From the NCBI GenBank assembly GCA_013396755.1, contig VWZF01000294.1:354496-418495 (forward strand): DNA of 64,000 nucleotides. The letters run 5' to 3'. Of this stretch, positions 1 through 12,785 are shown one piece after another. Within the stretch, counting starts at the first letter, position 1, and each line of letters opens with the position of its first letter. Origin of the DNA: Sclerurus mexicanus (lineage: Eukaryota; Chordata; Aves; Passeriformes; Furnariidae). Below the pieces are notes generated by a model that was given only the letters and a program-made list of their open reading frames with translations, had not been told where the DNA came from and ran no database searches. Both the position numbers and the translations under genes were made by a program.

Positions 1-28
1 TTTGTTTGTTTGTTGTTTGGTTTTTTTT
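1..28 (+). repeat. TTTG/poly-T low-complexity tract
   Basis: Repeated TTTG units run into a poly-T stretch at the window edge. The true left end lies outside the window. Confidence 0.85.
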
Positions 29-3000
29 ATGGAAGGATATTCTTGGTGCATTAAAATTATAATGTAAATATGTGAGGTGCTGCTGTAATTTGGCTATAAT
101 GTTGAAGTAATAGAACTTAGTTGAAGTTCCCAGTTGCTTAAAAAAAAAAAAAGTGCTTATATTTCTGCTTCACTTATGCCAAAATTTTAAATACCTCATA
201 AAGAAATCATTCCAAAGTAAACCAGTATCACTCTTCTTTTAAAGGACTGTACCATTAAATAGTAGATATGAAGGTATAAAGGTCATTTTGATGGCTTCCG
301 GAGGAAGGCTTTGCCTGACAAAATTAGCCTGTTTATGGAGCATCTTTCTCCTCTGGGCTGCAGCTTGTCTCAAGCCACTTAAAGATTATGGCTTCAGCAG
401 CAGTCTGTGGGTTTTCTCACTTCCTTTATCTCACTTCTTGAAATCGGGGAACTGCTAACTTCAGCTGCGTCTGAATATGCATGAATGATGATTGGCACAC
501 ATTTTTCAATGGGAAGGAGGAGGTTAGGAAAATATGACACAAGCTTTAGAGGGCGTAGCTCTTGTGGGCTGCATGCTGCTACCATCCTGGCTGTTTTTAG
601 ATCAGTTCAGTGGCAGTCCCTTGAGGGAAGTAAGCTTCTTATTTTTATCATTTTTTAAAATTTATTTTATATTTTTAAAAATTTTGTTTATTCTTACATT
701 TTCATGTTTTTCTTTAATGTTGTATATTTATTTAATCTCCTGACCAAAAAAAAAAAAAAGAAATCCTCCCTGTTCAGAGTTCAACTGATAAACTAGTTTA
801 GCTAGAGAATTTTAATATAGGTTTTACTTTAAAACAAACAGGATTGTCAAGCTTTCTGTAGAATAAGAAAATAATTCCATAATACAACAACATGCTCTAT
901 AACATCAAAATGGAATTGGTAATTTATCATGTTACCAGAAATTAAATCCAGTGTGAAAGTGATAAGGAAAATGTGGTTGCTTTTGTAATGGCTGCAGATT
1001 ATATGCCATTATATACCATGACACTGTATGACTGGTGAAGCTAAAGGAAATTATAATAATGGGGAAATGTTGCAGGAAGCCTCGAAAACAGTCAAGGCTT
1101 TTAGAGACAGATAAAGGAAACAGGAAAATAAACAAAACCTGTGTTTGGGATTGTTGGTAAACAAAAGTTTCCTTACTCAAATGTTAATATTTTGTTATTT
1201 CTTCATGCCAAGAATACACCACCTTTATTTGAAGCGGTGTTGGGACCCTTCACTGTCTTGCATGGCAGCTTGCAAAATTGTGAGATTCAGTTATTTATGC
1301 TATGTTGATATATTATGTGACTGTTTCTCAAATGATAAAATTGAGAGAGGCAGAAATTAGTGTCTGGCTCAGACTATTTATTTATCTTACAAGTGTTAAA
1401 CCAGCATATACCTGTCAAATCTTCGAGAATATTTAAAGTTCAGATTTTAAAAAAATCATAACTGCACTGAAGTGCTGAAAGGCTGTTTTATTTTCCTACA
1501 AGTAGATGAAAAATGCCAAATTTCTGAAATTTAAAGTGCTTATTTATATGCAATGTTTTTAGTATACATTCCATTAATTTAATGGAATATATTCTATGTA
1601 CAAGTGATAGCTGGTGTGACTGACATTACCCAGACTCTTAAGGAATATTAAATCATGACAGTATATTAATTTAGGAAGGAAAGAGTGAGTGACTGAAGCA
1701 GTTAGACACTGTTAGACATTTCAGTAAAGATTATGTGCATAGCAAGTAGTTCAGTTAACATCTGAGCTTTGAAATATCAGAATTTTTGCACTGGTATCAG
1801 TTTGAATTATGAAGTTATCAAGCATGATGGAGAAAAGACAGAAATAATGAATTGTTTTCTTAAAGGAAAGCTGGGAAAATGTCAGAGCAGTAGTGGCACA
1901 TTACCTATTTAAGAAGAAATCTGAAGGGAAATCAAACGTCAGCTGAAAACCCAAGGGTATCTTTCTACCTGCAGATTTGGGAATTTATACTAAAGATGTT
2001 TGGAAGAATTGACCACAAACTTCTAAGTCAGTGACAAAATTCAACAAATCTGGTATTAATGATGCATTTAAGAGGGTTGGAAAATGCGATGGGTCAGTAT
2101 TTTTTGTTTCCTTTAAGTGTTAGTACAGATTAACAAAGAGCACTGCAACCAGGTTAGCTTATCATCAGAGCTTCAAGACACCACAGCAGATGCAGTGAGT
2201 AAGATAACAGAGGGTGAACATTTACTTGAGACAGTGAATATAATTTTATGAAGAATGGGATCTGTCACGAAAACATCAGTGATACCCTGTCATGCAGAAA
2301 TGACAAGTCTGCCTGCTGACTGTATTTCTGAATTTCTGTAAGGCCCTTGATTCAGTATCACCTGTGTTTGGATTTTAAACAGTCCCATGCTACAACAGTT
2401 TGGTCCCCTTATTAAAACTTGTAATTTAATGGACCTTCTTAAAATTACAGTGGGTATTTTCTATATTGCTTAAACTCATTATTATAACTTCAGCTAGCTT
2501 TCCTTTAATAATAGAGTTTAATATTGAGGCCCTTGGGGCAGAGAAACAGAAGTTTCAAAAACTTGGAGTCTTTGTGCATTTAACCAACATTTTTGAAAGC
2601 TTGAAGATGGTGGATTGTATTTGATATCAGTTTGTAATTAAAAATTAAAGGAAAAAGATTTAGATATTTTGCAACATTTCAAGATTATGTTAGATAATGC
2701 TGATATTTTCTAACTGGTAATAGCTATTAGAGATTTTATGGAAATCAGTTCTTAATTTCAGTTTTGTATTCTGGTCAACATTTCCTATTAGATATGAAAT
2801 CAGCCAGATATCTGAAGTGAAAACTTATTCAAGACTTGCTTCTTTCCACCAAAATATCTGTTATATTGACTTAGCTTTCACTGCAAACTGCAATAACTGA
2901 AACTTGGGTGTGCTCTGTCAAATGAACACTTGTAACATTCCTGGTGTGTTGGCACAAATGGTTTGACTGTGAATGGAGGAAAAGTATTACAGAGAACATC

Positions 3001-3902
3001 CTTCAGTTATTTAGAAGCAAACACAGAGGCCAGTAAGTGACATTGAGTGCTTGAATCTTGGTGTTTTCCCACACACTGAATCACTGCTTGGGAACCTGTA
3101 TGGTGAACTATTCACAAAAACTTCACAAGCTTCCTGGTATAAGACTGAAAGTGAGGTAGTAAAACTGAACCATACTTTATATGACTTGTTAACAGGTTGA
3201 GTCACATTCATTTATAGGATACTGCTCTGTAAGTTTTTCTGAAAAACTATAGATTTGTGTAGAAAAAACCCAATTTTTTCTGAGCATTTTCTACTAAATA
3301 GTAGACTGTTGCATTCCTTTTACCCATGCATCAAGCATCTTAGAATATTTTTGTTTAATAGCCATGCTATATATGTTTAGGTACTGCATAACAAACGATT
3401 AGTATAGATTCTTGTTTATAGTACACCAGCTGGCAGGATTTATAAAGGTCTGTCTGATCTATGTTGAATCGTAAAACAGTGACTTTACTTTGTCGTGCTG
3501 CTTAGTCTTCAAGGTGTTACTATCATATGTGAAAGGAAAAAAATAGATTTCAGGAGAGTGACAGGTTTCAGTCTGTTATTTAAATGTTTGGTATTCTAAA
3601 TAGCCTTTTTATCGACAAGTTTTAAAGGTTAGTTCAGAAACTCCCTGTGGACCATCATAGATTCTTAAAAGACCATGGTACTGAAGAGGAACACTAGGAA
3701 GATACTGGTAAAGATGCCAGCTCTTATTAAAACTGAGCAAGAACATTGCACCAACATTTGTGATTTGTGGTATAAGAGCCTGTTGTGTTTATTCTTTGCA
3801 CATTGAGAAAGAAACAAAAAGTGTCAGCAGCTCTACCTAATGTGTTTCAGAGAATTCTTGAATCTGAAATATCTCTGACAGTCAAAATTCAGAGAGGGAA
3901 GA
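29..3902. other. AT-rich unique DNA, no gene seen
   Basis: No open frame, RNA gene or recognisable transposon stands out. It contains short homopolymer runs (A-runs near 139-151 and 747-759) and one near-perfect palindrome at 1568-1588, listed separately. A stretch near 3,010-3,160 has a pyrimidine-rich AG followed by an open frame on the minus strand, but no convincing donor. Confidence 0.6.
1568..1588. repeat. Palindrome with 10-bp arms
   Basis: The arms ATTCCATTAA and TTAATGGAAT are exact reverse complements separated by a single T. The centre contains back-to-back ATTA/TAAT cores, the sequence bound by many homeodomain proteins. Chance occurrence in AT-rich DNA is possible. Confidence 0.8.
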
Positions 3903-3908
3903 TTTATT
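3903..3908 (-). promoter_or_regulatory. Possible polyadenylation signal AATAAA
   Basis: AATAAA on the minus strand lies about 20 bases past the TAG that closes the frame through the 3,980-4,129 candidate exon. It is meaningful only if that exon is real and terminal; the hexamer is common in AT-rich DNA. Confidence 0.15.
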
Positions 3909-3979
3909 AAAATAGTTTGAGTTAATCACTAAGTAAAATCTCTGATTATGTTCACAGCAACACAAGCATGGTTATTTAC

Positions 3980-4129
3980 CTCTTCTTGCATTCTTTTGTT
4001 GTTAATTTCTAATGTCTGGCAAACATCTGAAATAATTTTGATAAAATCACAGATGAGGTGGGAAATGTCATCTTGGCCACTCTGAAGTGTGAGTCTTGCA
4101 ACCTGGAGCTCCATAAGTGAGTTTGTGCA
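3980..4129 (-). CDS. Candidate internal or terminal exon, protein unrecognised
   Basis: Read on the minus strand, a pyrimidine-rich acceptor ending in CTCTTTCAG precedes 150 bp (50 codons, phase 0 to phase 0). A donor GAAGAG|GTAAAT follows. The product would start CTNSLMELQVARL and end EINNKRMQEE. It looks helical and amphipathic, possibly coiled coil; I know no matching family. Alternatively the frame reads through the donor to a TAG at 3929-3931, with AATAAA (minus strand) at 3903-3908. It would then be a last exon. The surrounding open frame of about 110 codons is within chance expectation for this base composition, so the case rests on the splice-site pair. No neighbouring exon joins it with certainty. 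Confidence 0.28.
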
Positions 4130-4264
4130 CTGAAAGAGGCAGGAAATTCTTCCAAGAAGGCCCAGCCTGCCCCAGCTGCTTCCAGGGTGCCAGAGCATCT
4201 TTTTGTCAGCTGCTTGCTTACCTCTGTCATGCTTTTTTTTTTTTTTTTTAAATGCTTGAGTCAA

Positions 4265-7200
4265 GCTGATGAGGAGAGAAAGAAGTGACTCATGAACCTC
4301 ACCTGAAGCACAGCCCCTTTGAGAGGTTAGGGCGTCCTGGTGTCATCCACAGTCCCTGAGGCTGAGACAAGCATCTTTTGTCTCTGTTCCCCAAACATTC
4401 ATGATCTTAGACTTGCAAAGATTTCTCAGGAGATGATGCTAAAAGCTATACATTTAGGAGGCTCAGATGCTGTATGAACATGCATATATTTATCAATTTT
4501 AAATGTATTATGTAACAACAATTTAATTTCAGAATGCAATTCTGTTTTGAAACATTCAGTGTCAAATCCAGAATTTCTTTGGAATATGTATATTCTTTGT
4601 ATGATTTGTAAAACTTCTAAAATAATTCTAGGAAGAGTTAGCAGTGAATGTACACCTGGAATTCAGTACTAATCATTAAGTTAGGAAAAATTACATGTCT
4701 GAGACCTGTAACTAGAGATAGCCTATTTGAAACACTCTTTTGGCAGAAAAGGCTCACACAGTACAGTTCCCTGAGAGTATAATATGCATTTATAAGCCTG
4801 AGGGGGTTTTTACTTTGGAAAAAGAATGTGGGAAGGATACTCTGTTTCAATAGGTCTATTACTTGTTTGTACTCAGGACCTTACCTGCTCACTTGACCAA
4901 AAAACTAATTTATAATTTGTTTCTGATTCCTACACTTAAAACTGAGTGAAATTAATTCTACTGTACCTTACATATCGCCAGATTAACTCTCCAAATAATG
5001 CCCATTATTTCTGAGTAAAAAACAATGGGATCGTGTACTTAGGGCTTGTGCTCCATCCAGTTCAAATTTCATTACTGTCACAAGGCTTTTCACCTCTTTT
5101 CTTGTGCAATTGATCTACTATGTTTTTACCATAAAAATTTAGAGAATCTTCCTTCCACTTCTGACATTTTGGGCAGAGAATATTCACGTGCTCCAAAACT
5201 GTGAATTCATCCTTTGCACCTGTATTTAAGAGACTTAATGCCTGCAAGCTGGAAAGCCAATATTAGCTTCGTTACTGTGGTAACAGACTCATTTTCAGCA
5301 GCCTGTAATGAATGCTGCAAGAAGCAGGGCTGCTATTCTTGAATTTTATTTATGTAAACGTGTTTTAAACACCTTTCTCCCATATCATATCTCCTGCTAA
5401 TAACTTCCAAGTATGAAGGTACTGGTTTTTGAGGCTTTCTCATAAAGTTCAAGTTTCAGTGTGATGGTCCATTTGGGTATAGTAAAAGTAAATTCCAATG
5501 CTTTTGCAGAACTCAGGCCTATCACCTCAGTTAATACTGTACCAAAAGCTTACCCTCAGAACTGGCTGCATCACTGAAACTCTGATCTGCTTCACTGTTT
5601 TACAATAACTTGTAGATTAAAAGACCTTATGAGCTCTTTGTTTGTATTCACATTTTTTGAGAGACAGAAGGGAAGGAGCCTGCTCATTGATGCCTTTGAA
5701 ATTAGGTATCTATTTCAGTTTAATAATTATGTTGTTGTAGACAGGAGCATTGTTCCCTGGATTTCTCGTAAAGTAATAAGAACTCTTAAAATCACACCAC
5801 AAAAAAAAAAAAAAATTAAATGATTGCTCATCACTTATAAAGCTGTCAGTACCTTTATAGGATGCTTTTGTTTTCACTCTCAGAGCTTGGCTCTCTTTGG
5901 AATTAAGTTTTCACAAATACATTATATCTGCACATTTATCCATTTTGCAAATGTAGTATACCAAGGCTTGCTCGCCTGGTGTTCCTAGTTCTGCCCCTCA
6001 CCCTCTCTGCTTTTGTTCCATTACCCTGTCTGCTTCTGTTCCACTAAGGGGAAATGGTCTATTTGCCTCTCCTCCTTGTATGAGATCACTGGAACTTTTT
6101 TTAAAGTTTATTTATGCCAACACCTAGAGACACAATTCTCTAGGCATAATCACTTTGAAGCAAGAACCAAATATGTTAGTAACAAGAGACAAAATTAGTA
6201 CAGAACTTAATCACTGGTAAAAAAAAATTCATAATATTTGCTGACCACTAGGTCTTTCTTACTAACTTATTTTCACTACAGAACAGCTGAATAAGGCAAA
6301 TGAAATCAGCATAATTGTCAGTGTCATAGTTACTTTATAGGAACAATCCTTAAGGGGATTTATACAATCATTACAGAAAGTTAATGATGAGAGCATGATG
6401 AAGGAATGAAATACAGATGCCTGCATTAAACTGGTTCTTTGCTCAGAAAAACTTCTGAGAATGTTCTCTAACCCGTGACCAGTAGCTTCCCCATGAACTC
6501 AGAATGACACAAGTCTGTACCTCAGAGGAAGGAGGATGGGGCTAATATGGCAGTTCACCACAATTGCTCAAATAAATGAAATAACAAACCTACCTGCAGT
6601 GCTAGTAGCACCACTATGTTTTCACTGCCTGCTGTGAAAAGTTCTTTCTATAACTCGGAATGATGTCCCTAGCATGGAAATATTTGTTCCTAGTATAATT
6701 ACGTTGTCTCCTCTGCACCTGAAAACAAGCTATGAGAATGTATATAAAAAAGATATGTATGAATTTGAGCACAGTGGTCTCCAGGGTCATCCCCAGCCCA
6801 CCTTTTTTCTTTCACAGTGCAATACTTCTGGAGTTTGTAAGTACTGTAGGTGGGAGGGACCAAAGCAGCAATGGTTGTATCTTATCACCACAGTATGATA
6901 CTAACTAAATCCAGGTTTTCTATTGAGTACAGGGATGTTTTTGTCTCACTTTCTTGCTTCTCTCTTGGAAACATCTTGTAACCTTTCTTCTGTCTTTCTG
7001 CTTCACTTAAGAGTTAATAATATATTATTAATTTTCCAAAAACATGCAGCTGATTTAAACAAAATCGAGTACCTGTTTCTTATTCTGCAACCATTGCTTA
7101 TAATTTAAAATGCTGCTAAGTATTTGTTAGAAACAAGGATCAAAGATCTTATTGTCTAACAGCATGTCACTACCTGTCCTCTGAAAGTCACATTTTAAAT

Positions 7201-7341
7201 TTTCTAGCTGAAAGGCAAATATACTTACCAAATAGTCTTTTTCTTAGATAGTAGGACTTTTAGTTATTCCTATAGTAATAAATTGTCAAAAATTCCTCTG
7301 CTACTTTTATGTTGCACTGCAACATGTGCAGATTATAAATG
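4265..7341. other. AT-rich unique DNA with one weak candidate exon
   Basis: No transposon is recognised. The only item noted is the weak minus-strand exon candidate at 5,130-5,241. An A-run sits at about 5,801-5,815. Confidence 0.55.
5130..5241 (-). other. Weak candidate exon with CxxC motif
   Basis: On the minus strand an acceptor-like CTTTCCAGCTTGCAG is followed by an open stretch ending in a donor-like TTTATG|GTAAAA. The frame begins ALSLLNTGAKDEF and carries NILCPKCQKW, a CxxC pair. An alternative acceptor (AAATACAG) would start the exon at 5219. The length (112 or 90 bp) suits an internal vertebrate exon. A frame this short is easily open by chance, and the protein is not recognised. 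Confidence 0.13.
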
Positions 7342-8110
7342 CTAAACTGCTGTGATGTTCAGCTTTCTTGCAGAAGGTGATGCTTTCTGGGGACAAGCAT
7401 GTAAGTTCAGTGATTTGGCACGGCTGGCACTGCAGCATACAGAGTTGGCCAAAGGGAGGATGATCTGTGGTAGCTCCTGTGTCCCCACAGTAGTGGTCTT
7501 ACATATGCTCTGCAAAATGTCATTGCCTACTGGCTCAAACAACTTCTAAAATTCAGAAGATAGTGTATGGTGGTCTGTTTCTTTGTTTACAGGAGAGGAA
7601 TGTGGGTATCAGCCTTAGAGGACCAACACTGTGATAAATTACTGGTGAGGGGAGAGGGTTAACAGGTGTTTCATGTGCAAATGGAGAGCAGCAGAAGAAA
7701 ATGCATCAGCAGTACTTTCTCTTGGAGAGATCAGTGAAAAGACAAGGTGAGCAGATGTCTCTGGCTTCTGTAGGCTTTTGCTAAATTCTCCAATAGGATT
7801 GTTCAGGACTAAATCTGCTCACAGACATTGGTACAAAGCAGACTGTGCCAGAGCAAGCCTTTGCTCCTCTGCTTGTTCTTCACTGGCCAAGAGGGGCCTT
7901 GACAGGAGAGACCAGGAGCTACAGCATCTGTCTTTCTGCCATTGCATTTTGGTTTTGTCTCGCTGATGATGCTGTTGTCCTACACAGATTACACAGACAG
8001 TGTAAAGCTGTGATTGAATCATGGGAGGTTGTTTCCCATGCCCAGAACTGGAGAGGTTGGAGCAGGCAGGCTCCAGGGCTGTATTGCTGCTTCTTTATTG
8101 AGGTTAGTTT
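7342..8110. other. GC-richer patch open in several frames
   Basis: This stretch is visibly richer in G and C than its surroundings. Frames are open on both strands, including about 126 codons on the plus strand (7845-8225) and overlapping minus-strand frames. A minus-strand acceptor-like TAATCTGTGTAG and donor-like GTCT|GTGAGC would bound 7823-7979. Higher GC lowers stop frequency, which alone could explain the open frames. It could be an old transposon fragment, a conserved element or an exon; I cannot decide. Confidence 0.3.
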
Positions 8111-8225
8111 TGGTTTACATTCAAAATTTTTAATTTTACTAGGAGACAGAACACAGTCTAATCTTGTTCTGTTGCTTCCATCACCTTGTCAGATTGTATA
8201 TAAAAAGCTAAAAACCTGCATTTGA

Positions 8226-11200
8226 TGTGTGATTCCCCCAACAAGCTATCAGTTGCTACTATCAGAGTTGAATAGATGGTGAAGTTCATGCTGTAAATTA
8301 TGCTTTTCTTCTATTCAAAACAGAGATTTCAAATGGGATGTGAAGGGAATAGGGAGTTATTTGAATATTCTGAAATATTTTAAATTTGTAACAATCTTTA
8401 AAATGTTGTGCTTTATGGAGTATAAATATCTGGGGGGGGATAATAAAAATGTTGGTGGTAAATGTGTTTGAGTATTATGAATTTGAGTACAGTTTTGTTA
8501 TGGGACGTTACCATGCGATTAATGTGATCTTGATGTGAAATTGGGATAGGGGAAAGCAAATGATGATGTTTTTCCTTACCTGTGTCCATTAATAGAATAT
8601 TTATTTATTCCTGTGAGGAGGCTATTCTATTTCCCTCCTGCCATGCATAAGAAAGAGCTTCAGAGAACAATTAAAAGCATTTTACTTCCCTTCATGTGTT
8701 GTTTTGCAATAAATTAGCTAATTTTTTCAATACCTGTGTCAGCGAATTGTTTTAAGTTCAAAGTTGAAGGACAGTCAAAGCATCACAGCTTCTTTTCTTT
8801 GAGAAGAGAATGAGAGAAGAGGGTATAGATTGTGCTTGTTTTCCCATTTCAAATTCCTGAATCACTGCTGGGAATGAAATTATTTGATAGTCCTGGTAGT
8901 GCTGTGGTTTTTATTGAGTAATGGAAAAACTGACAGTTTTGCAGTAGTTTCTTTGGGTCATTGATAGCAAGAGGGCATGGAGTCTGATATTTTCATATTT
9001 GTTTGTTTATTTGCTGTTTTGTTTTTTCCTGTTTATTTTTAACTAGTATTGATAAAATCTTCTCAGCACTGAAATCCATTTTTGCCACTGCTGGGAGTGT
9101 CAGGATGACCCTAGCCAGAATTGGCCTGTAAAAGTCTGTGTCTCTTAGAGTCATGTCCCCAATTGCATACTGCAAATACACATCCATGTAGACCTCTTTC
9201 TAATTTAGTGTGTTTCACTGACATAATTTTCTCCTAGGCACCCTTGCTTTAAGAAAGTAGCCTTGGCTGACCACTGGTCACCACTCCTACCAAAAAGAAG
9301 CTCCGACAGCAAATCCTGCTGCACTACCTAGCTAGTAATTTGTGGGACAGTGTATCACAAAAACCAATTATAGAGTTTCACTGCAAGATTATGAGGCACT
9401 GGGGCATGCTCACAGCCTATAGACAGAGATTGAGGAGTAGGAGGAGTAGCCAGAGTTACTAATGACATATTGCAAAACCAGCACAGTGTGAAAGCTACAA
9501 TTATTTCTGTGCACTGGTAAGAAATCGACATGGGCATCTGCTTGCTACAGGGTTCAGGACCCTCTGTCTCAAGTGACAGACATATCTGTGTGCTCTTTTG
9601 TCCTGATGGCCAACGGTCACATGAAACTTCCACTAAAGGACACCAAAGTATTTCACTGTCCCAACAGAACGAATTGTGCAAGCAACAGTTTTCTCATCCA
9701 ACCTTATTGTGTTAGAAAAGCCAGTGGTCATAACTAATACCAGCCCGCTGCAAGTTTGCAGTAGCACCTGTAATATTTAGAATTGAATATTACTTGATGT
9801 CAAATTTTTAAGGCAATGAAAAAAGCAGCCAGCTTTCAATATTACCAGTTTATTGGATTTTTATGTTTTCCTCATGAAAAATTCCATCACACAGTGACAC
9901 AGAGCAGTTGTGTATTTTATTTAAAAAAATGAGAGTGCATATTTGTAAACAATGAGATAAATGTGTGTCAGCAGTAAAGTCTCCACTGCAAAAGCTGACC
10001 ATTGAAAAAAGAAAAACTGTATTTTTTTTATGGTGAAGCCTTGTTTTACCCCAATTCTAGATTTTCTGATGATAAAGCAGCATTTAATAACCCCCTACTT
10101 AATGGCAGGATGTACTTGAAGAAAAAGATAATTTAATATTAATACATTTTTTAATGAGCTGTATGCCATAGGGAAATTGAGCCTAGAAATGTGAAAGATT
10201 GATAAAAGACTGTTGTATTTTCTCTATCAAAGGAGAAAAATGAAATATGTATGTAAAAGACATAAAAGCGGAACTGGTTTAAAAATAGGGTTGTTTTGTT
10301 AGAACGCATTTGCTTCCTCTGCTGTTTATTTTATTTTAGGATGTGTTCCACAGTTTGCACCCTCACCTTCTGGAATTTGTACATCTCTTTAAAGCAAATT
10401 GTTGTAAAGCATATTTAGTGTTTCGAGTATTAATACCAAGCTACATTAATCATTGAAATTTCTACTAGCATGCAGTAAGTGATTTAAAGGAATACTAACT
10501 CAAATAAAATCTGCTCAGTTGAAAGCAGCATATTTCAAGCACCTCATTGTATAGCATTTTGACCAGGTTTTGACATCTTAGTTACTGTATTGGGGTGTTT
10601 TTGTTCATTGTCTTGTGTTCTGAGAGAACAGAAATATCTGTCCCTGGCCAAACAGGGAGAACTGCAAAGCACTCCATATAGAGACCTTCCTCAAAAGCTC
10701 ATTTCAGCCTGTTTGTACCCTTCCAGAACCGGTTTTGGTTCAGCATGCTGGCCAACGGGATGTACAAATGGCAATGCGCATCTCATGCTTTCGTAGCATT
10801 ATTTGTATCCTTTGTCACACGTTATTTTGTATTTGATTATTTCTATTGAGCTGACTTGGGCTATATTGCTAAAAGCAACACTGACTTTTGCTATTCTAAA
10901 GCAAATACCTCTTGTGAACAGGTTCCTGATGGACCTTAAAATATACTGGCATATGATCAGCTCAAGGACACTCATTGCTGGCGCACTGTGAGAGCACGAT
11001 TGTCCTTCGTGTGTGCTCTGCATGCTTCCTGGTCCAGACTTGTGCTGAGAGCAGGAGCAAGAGGCAGGCTGAGGTCCTCTCTGCTTCCCCACTGCCACAT
11101 GTCACACCCAGGCTCATGCCATGTAGAGCAGAAATAGGTTCTTTTCCGACCAGAGCTGCACTGGGTTTTTTTTCCTAGATGGTATACTTGGAATTTGCTG

Positions 11201-12359
11201 CTTGAAGTTGATTTTGGTCATCTAAAGGCAAATATGTAGGCAGTAATATGTAGGATGTTAAAATTAATCTACTTTTTCAAACCAAAGGTTCTTATAGCTC
11301 TGCTTGCCGTCACTCAATAATAGGCATTTGGAGAACAATAAGAGCAGGGTGGGCAGGTGGAGATTTTTTCCCAGAAAGTCGTTTTCAAGTGACAGGCAAT
11401 TTAAGATCTTCCTGAGTCAGAAGCAGTATATTTTTATTTAATTTGATTTGACTCAGAAATTTTGCCCGAGAACTGGTCAAAACAACTTTCAAGAGTGTTT
11501 ACATCTTGATTCATCTACAGTATTCAGTGACAAAGAGCTTGACCACTGAATTTTGTTTCTTTCATAGCTGCTGTCTCCCAGCATCACTTCATGCTGTAGT
11601 TCTCATGCAGTCACTTTCTTTATATGTTCTCTATGGCACTTCTGAGTTTACAGAAAACTCTTATGATCCCCAGCCATAGCAGTATGGATCTCAGCACTGT
11701 TCCTACCTCACATAACACTTCTAAGTAAAACTTGATTAAAATGCTGATCTTCTCTAGTGTCTTCCCATATTTTTCAACAGAATCTAATCTGAACTTCCAC
11801 TTAAAATCCAAGATGTCTTATGGGAATGAAAGCAACCCATGCCTGAGCTTGGGCATGTTTTTTTCTTTTCCTGTATCAACTGTTTGCTGAATCTGAATAA
11901 TGATTTTCTGCATTTTCTTTAAAAGAAAAAACACAAACACCATCCCATTCCTCACCATCACCCTTATCCTTGCCCTATCCCCCTTTCCCCATGGAAAATA
12001 AAAAGGAAAACTGGCTATCAATTCTAAGAAAATCTTCTTAAATTTCATTTTCCCTGCATGTGGCCTTGACTTTTGGCCATTAGGAAACATTAGAAGATTA
12101 ACTTTACTTTTATGAGTGTACACATATGAATGAGTGTGTATATATAATAATACTTTTTTTTCAGCAGTTGCTATGGAAAGCAGTCCAATGTTGTGAATCA
12201 TACTTTGACTTTTGTTGAGTATGTCATTCTATATATTTTATAGTAATTTTAATTACAAGTGTTTGTTGAAAATTAAAATGTTAAGAAGTGGGATGTATGT
12301 TTAAGTGAATATAATTTAAGGATGATGTGTGGCATTTTTAATGTCACTCTATAAAAGAT
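8226..12359. other. AT-rich unique DNA, no gene seen
   Basis: No transposon or RNA gene is recognised. Open frames near 9,355-9,681, 10,799-11,178 and 11,818-12,201 have no credible splice-site pairs and unremarkable composition. The 10,980-11,170 part is slightly GC-richer than its surroundings. Confidence 0.5.
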
Positions 12360-12785
12360 ATCATAGTATCATAGAACAGCAGGTTGGAAGGGACTTTTTG
12401 GATCATCTGGTCTAAATTTCTTGGTCAAAGCACCATGCAGACAAGGTGGCCCAGCACTCTGTGCAGGCAAATCTTAAAAGTGTTCAACAGTGGGGAATCC
12501 ACCACTTCCATGGGGATTTTATACCAATGTCTGATTTTTCTCAGTTTTACTCTTGTGTCCAATTGAATTCTTCCCAGAGGTAACTTGTACCCATTCCCTC
12601 ATAACTTTTCCATGTGACTCTTTGTCAAAAGGGAGTCTCCATCTTCCTTCTAGTCATTCTTTTACTGGAACACAGTAATGATGTCTCCTCTAAGTGATCC
12701 TTTCTTCAGGCTGAGCAAACCCAGCTCTCTCAGCCTTTGCTCATATGGCAGGCTTCCCAGTCCTCTGATCATCTTTGATACAAAA
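12360..12785 (-). mobile_element. CR1 LINE fragment, 3' end
   Basis: The plus strand opens with ATCATAGTATCATAGAACAG, the reverse complement of the CR1 3' tail. Phrases diagnostic of the 3' part of CR1 follow in order: TTGGAAGGGACTTTTTGGAT, CAAACCCAGCTCTCTCAGCC, and TCCTCTGATCATCTTTGAT. The element runs in minus orientation. It is truncated at its 5' side, as is normal for CR1, and diverged enough to be old. No coding capacity remains. Confidence 0.93.

Noticed and set aside
3011..3160. Minus-strand acceptor CTACCTCACTTTCAG followed by an open frame
   Set aside because: The open frame does not share phase with the candidate exon at 3,980-4,129 (in phase it stops after about ten codons), and the only donor, CAG|GTTCCC, is poor.
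9355..9681. 108-codon minus-strand open frame with an overlapping plus-strand frame
   Set aside because: No acceptor or donor fits, the sequence has no recognisable motif, and open frames of this length are expected by chance here.
11818..12201. 127-codon minus-strand open frame
   Set aside because: Composition is dominated by lysine, isoleucine and phenylalanine from AT-rich DNA. There is no credible splice-site pair and the length is within chance expectation.
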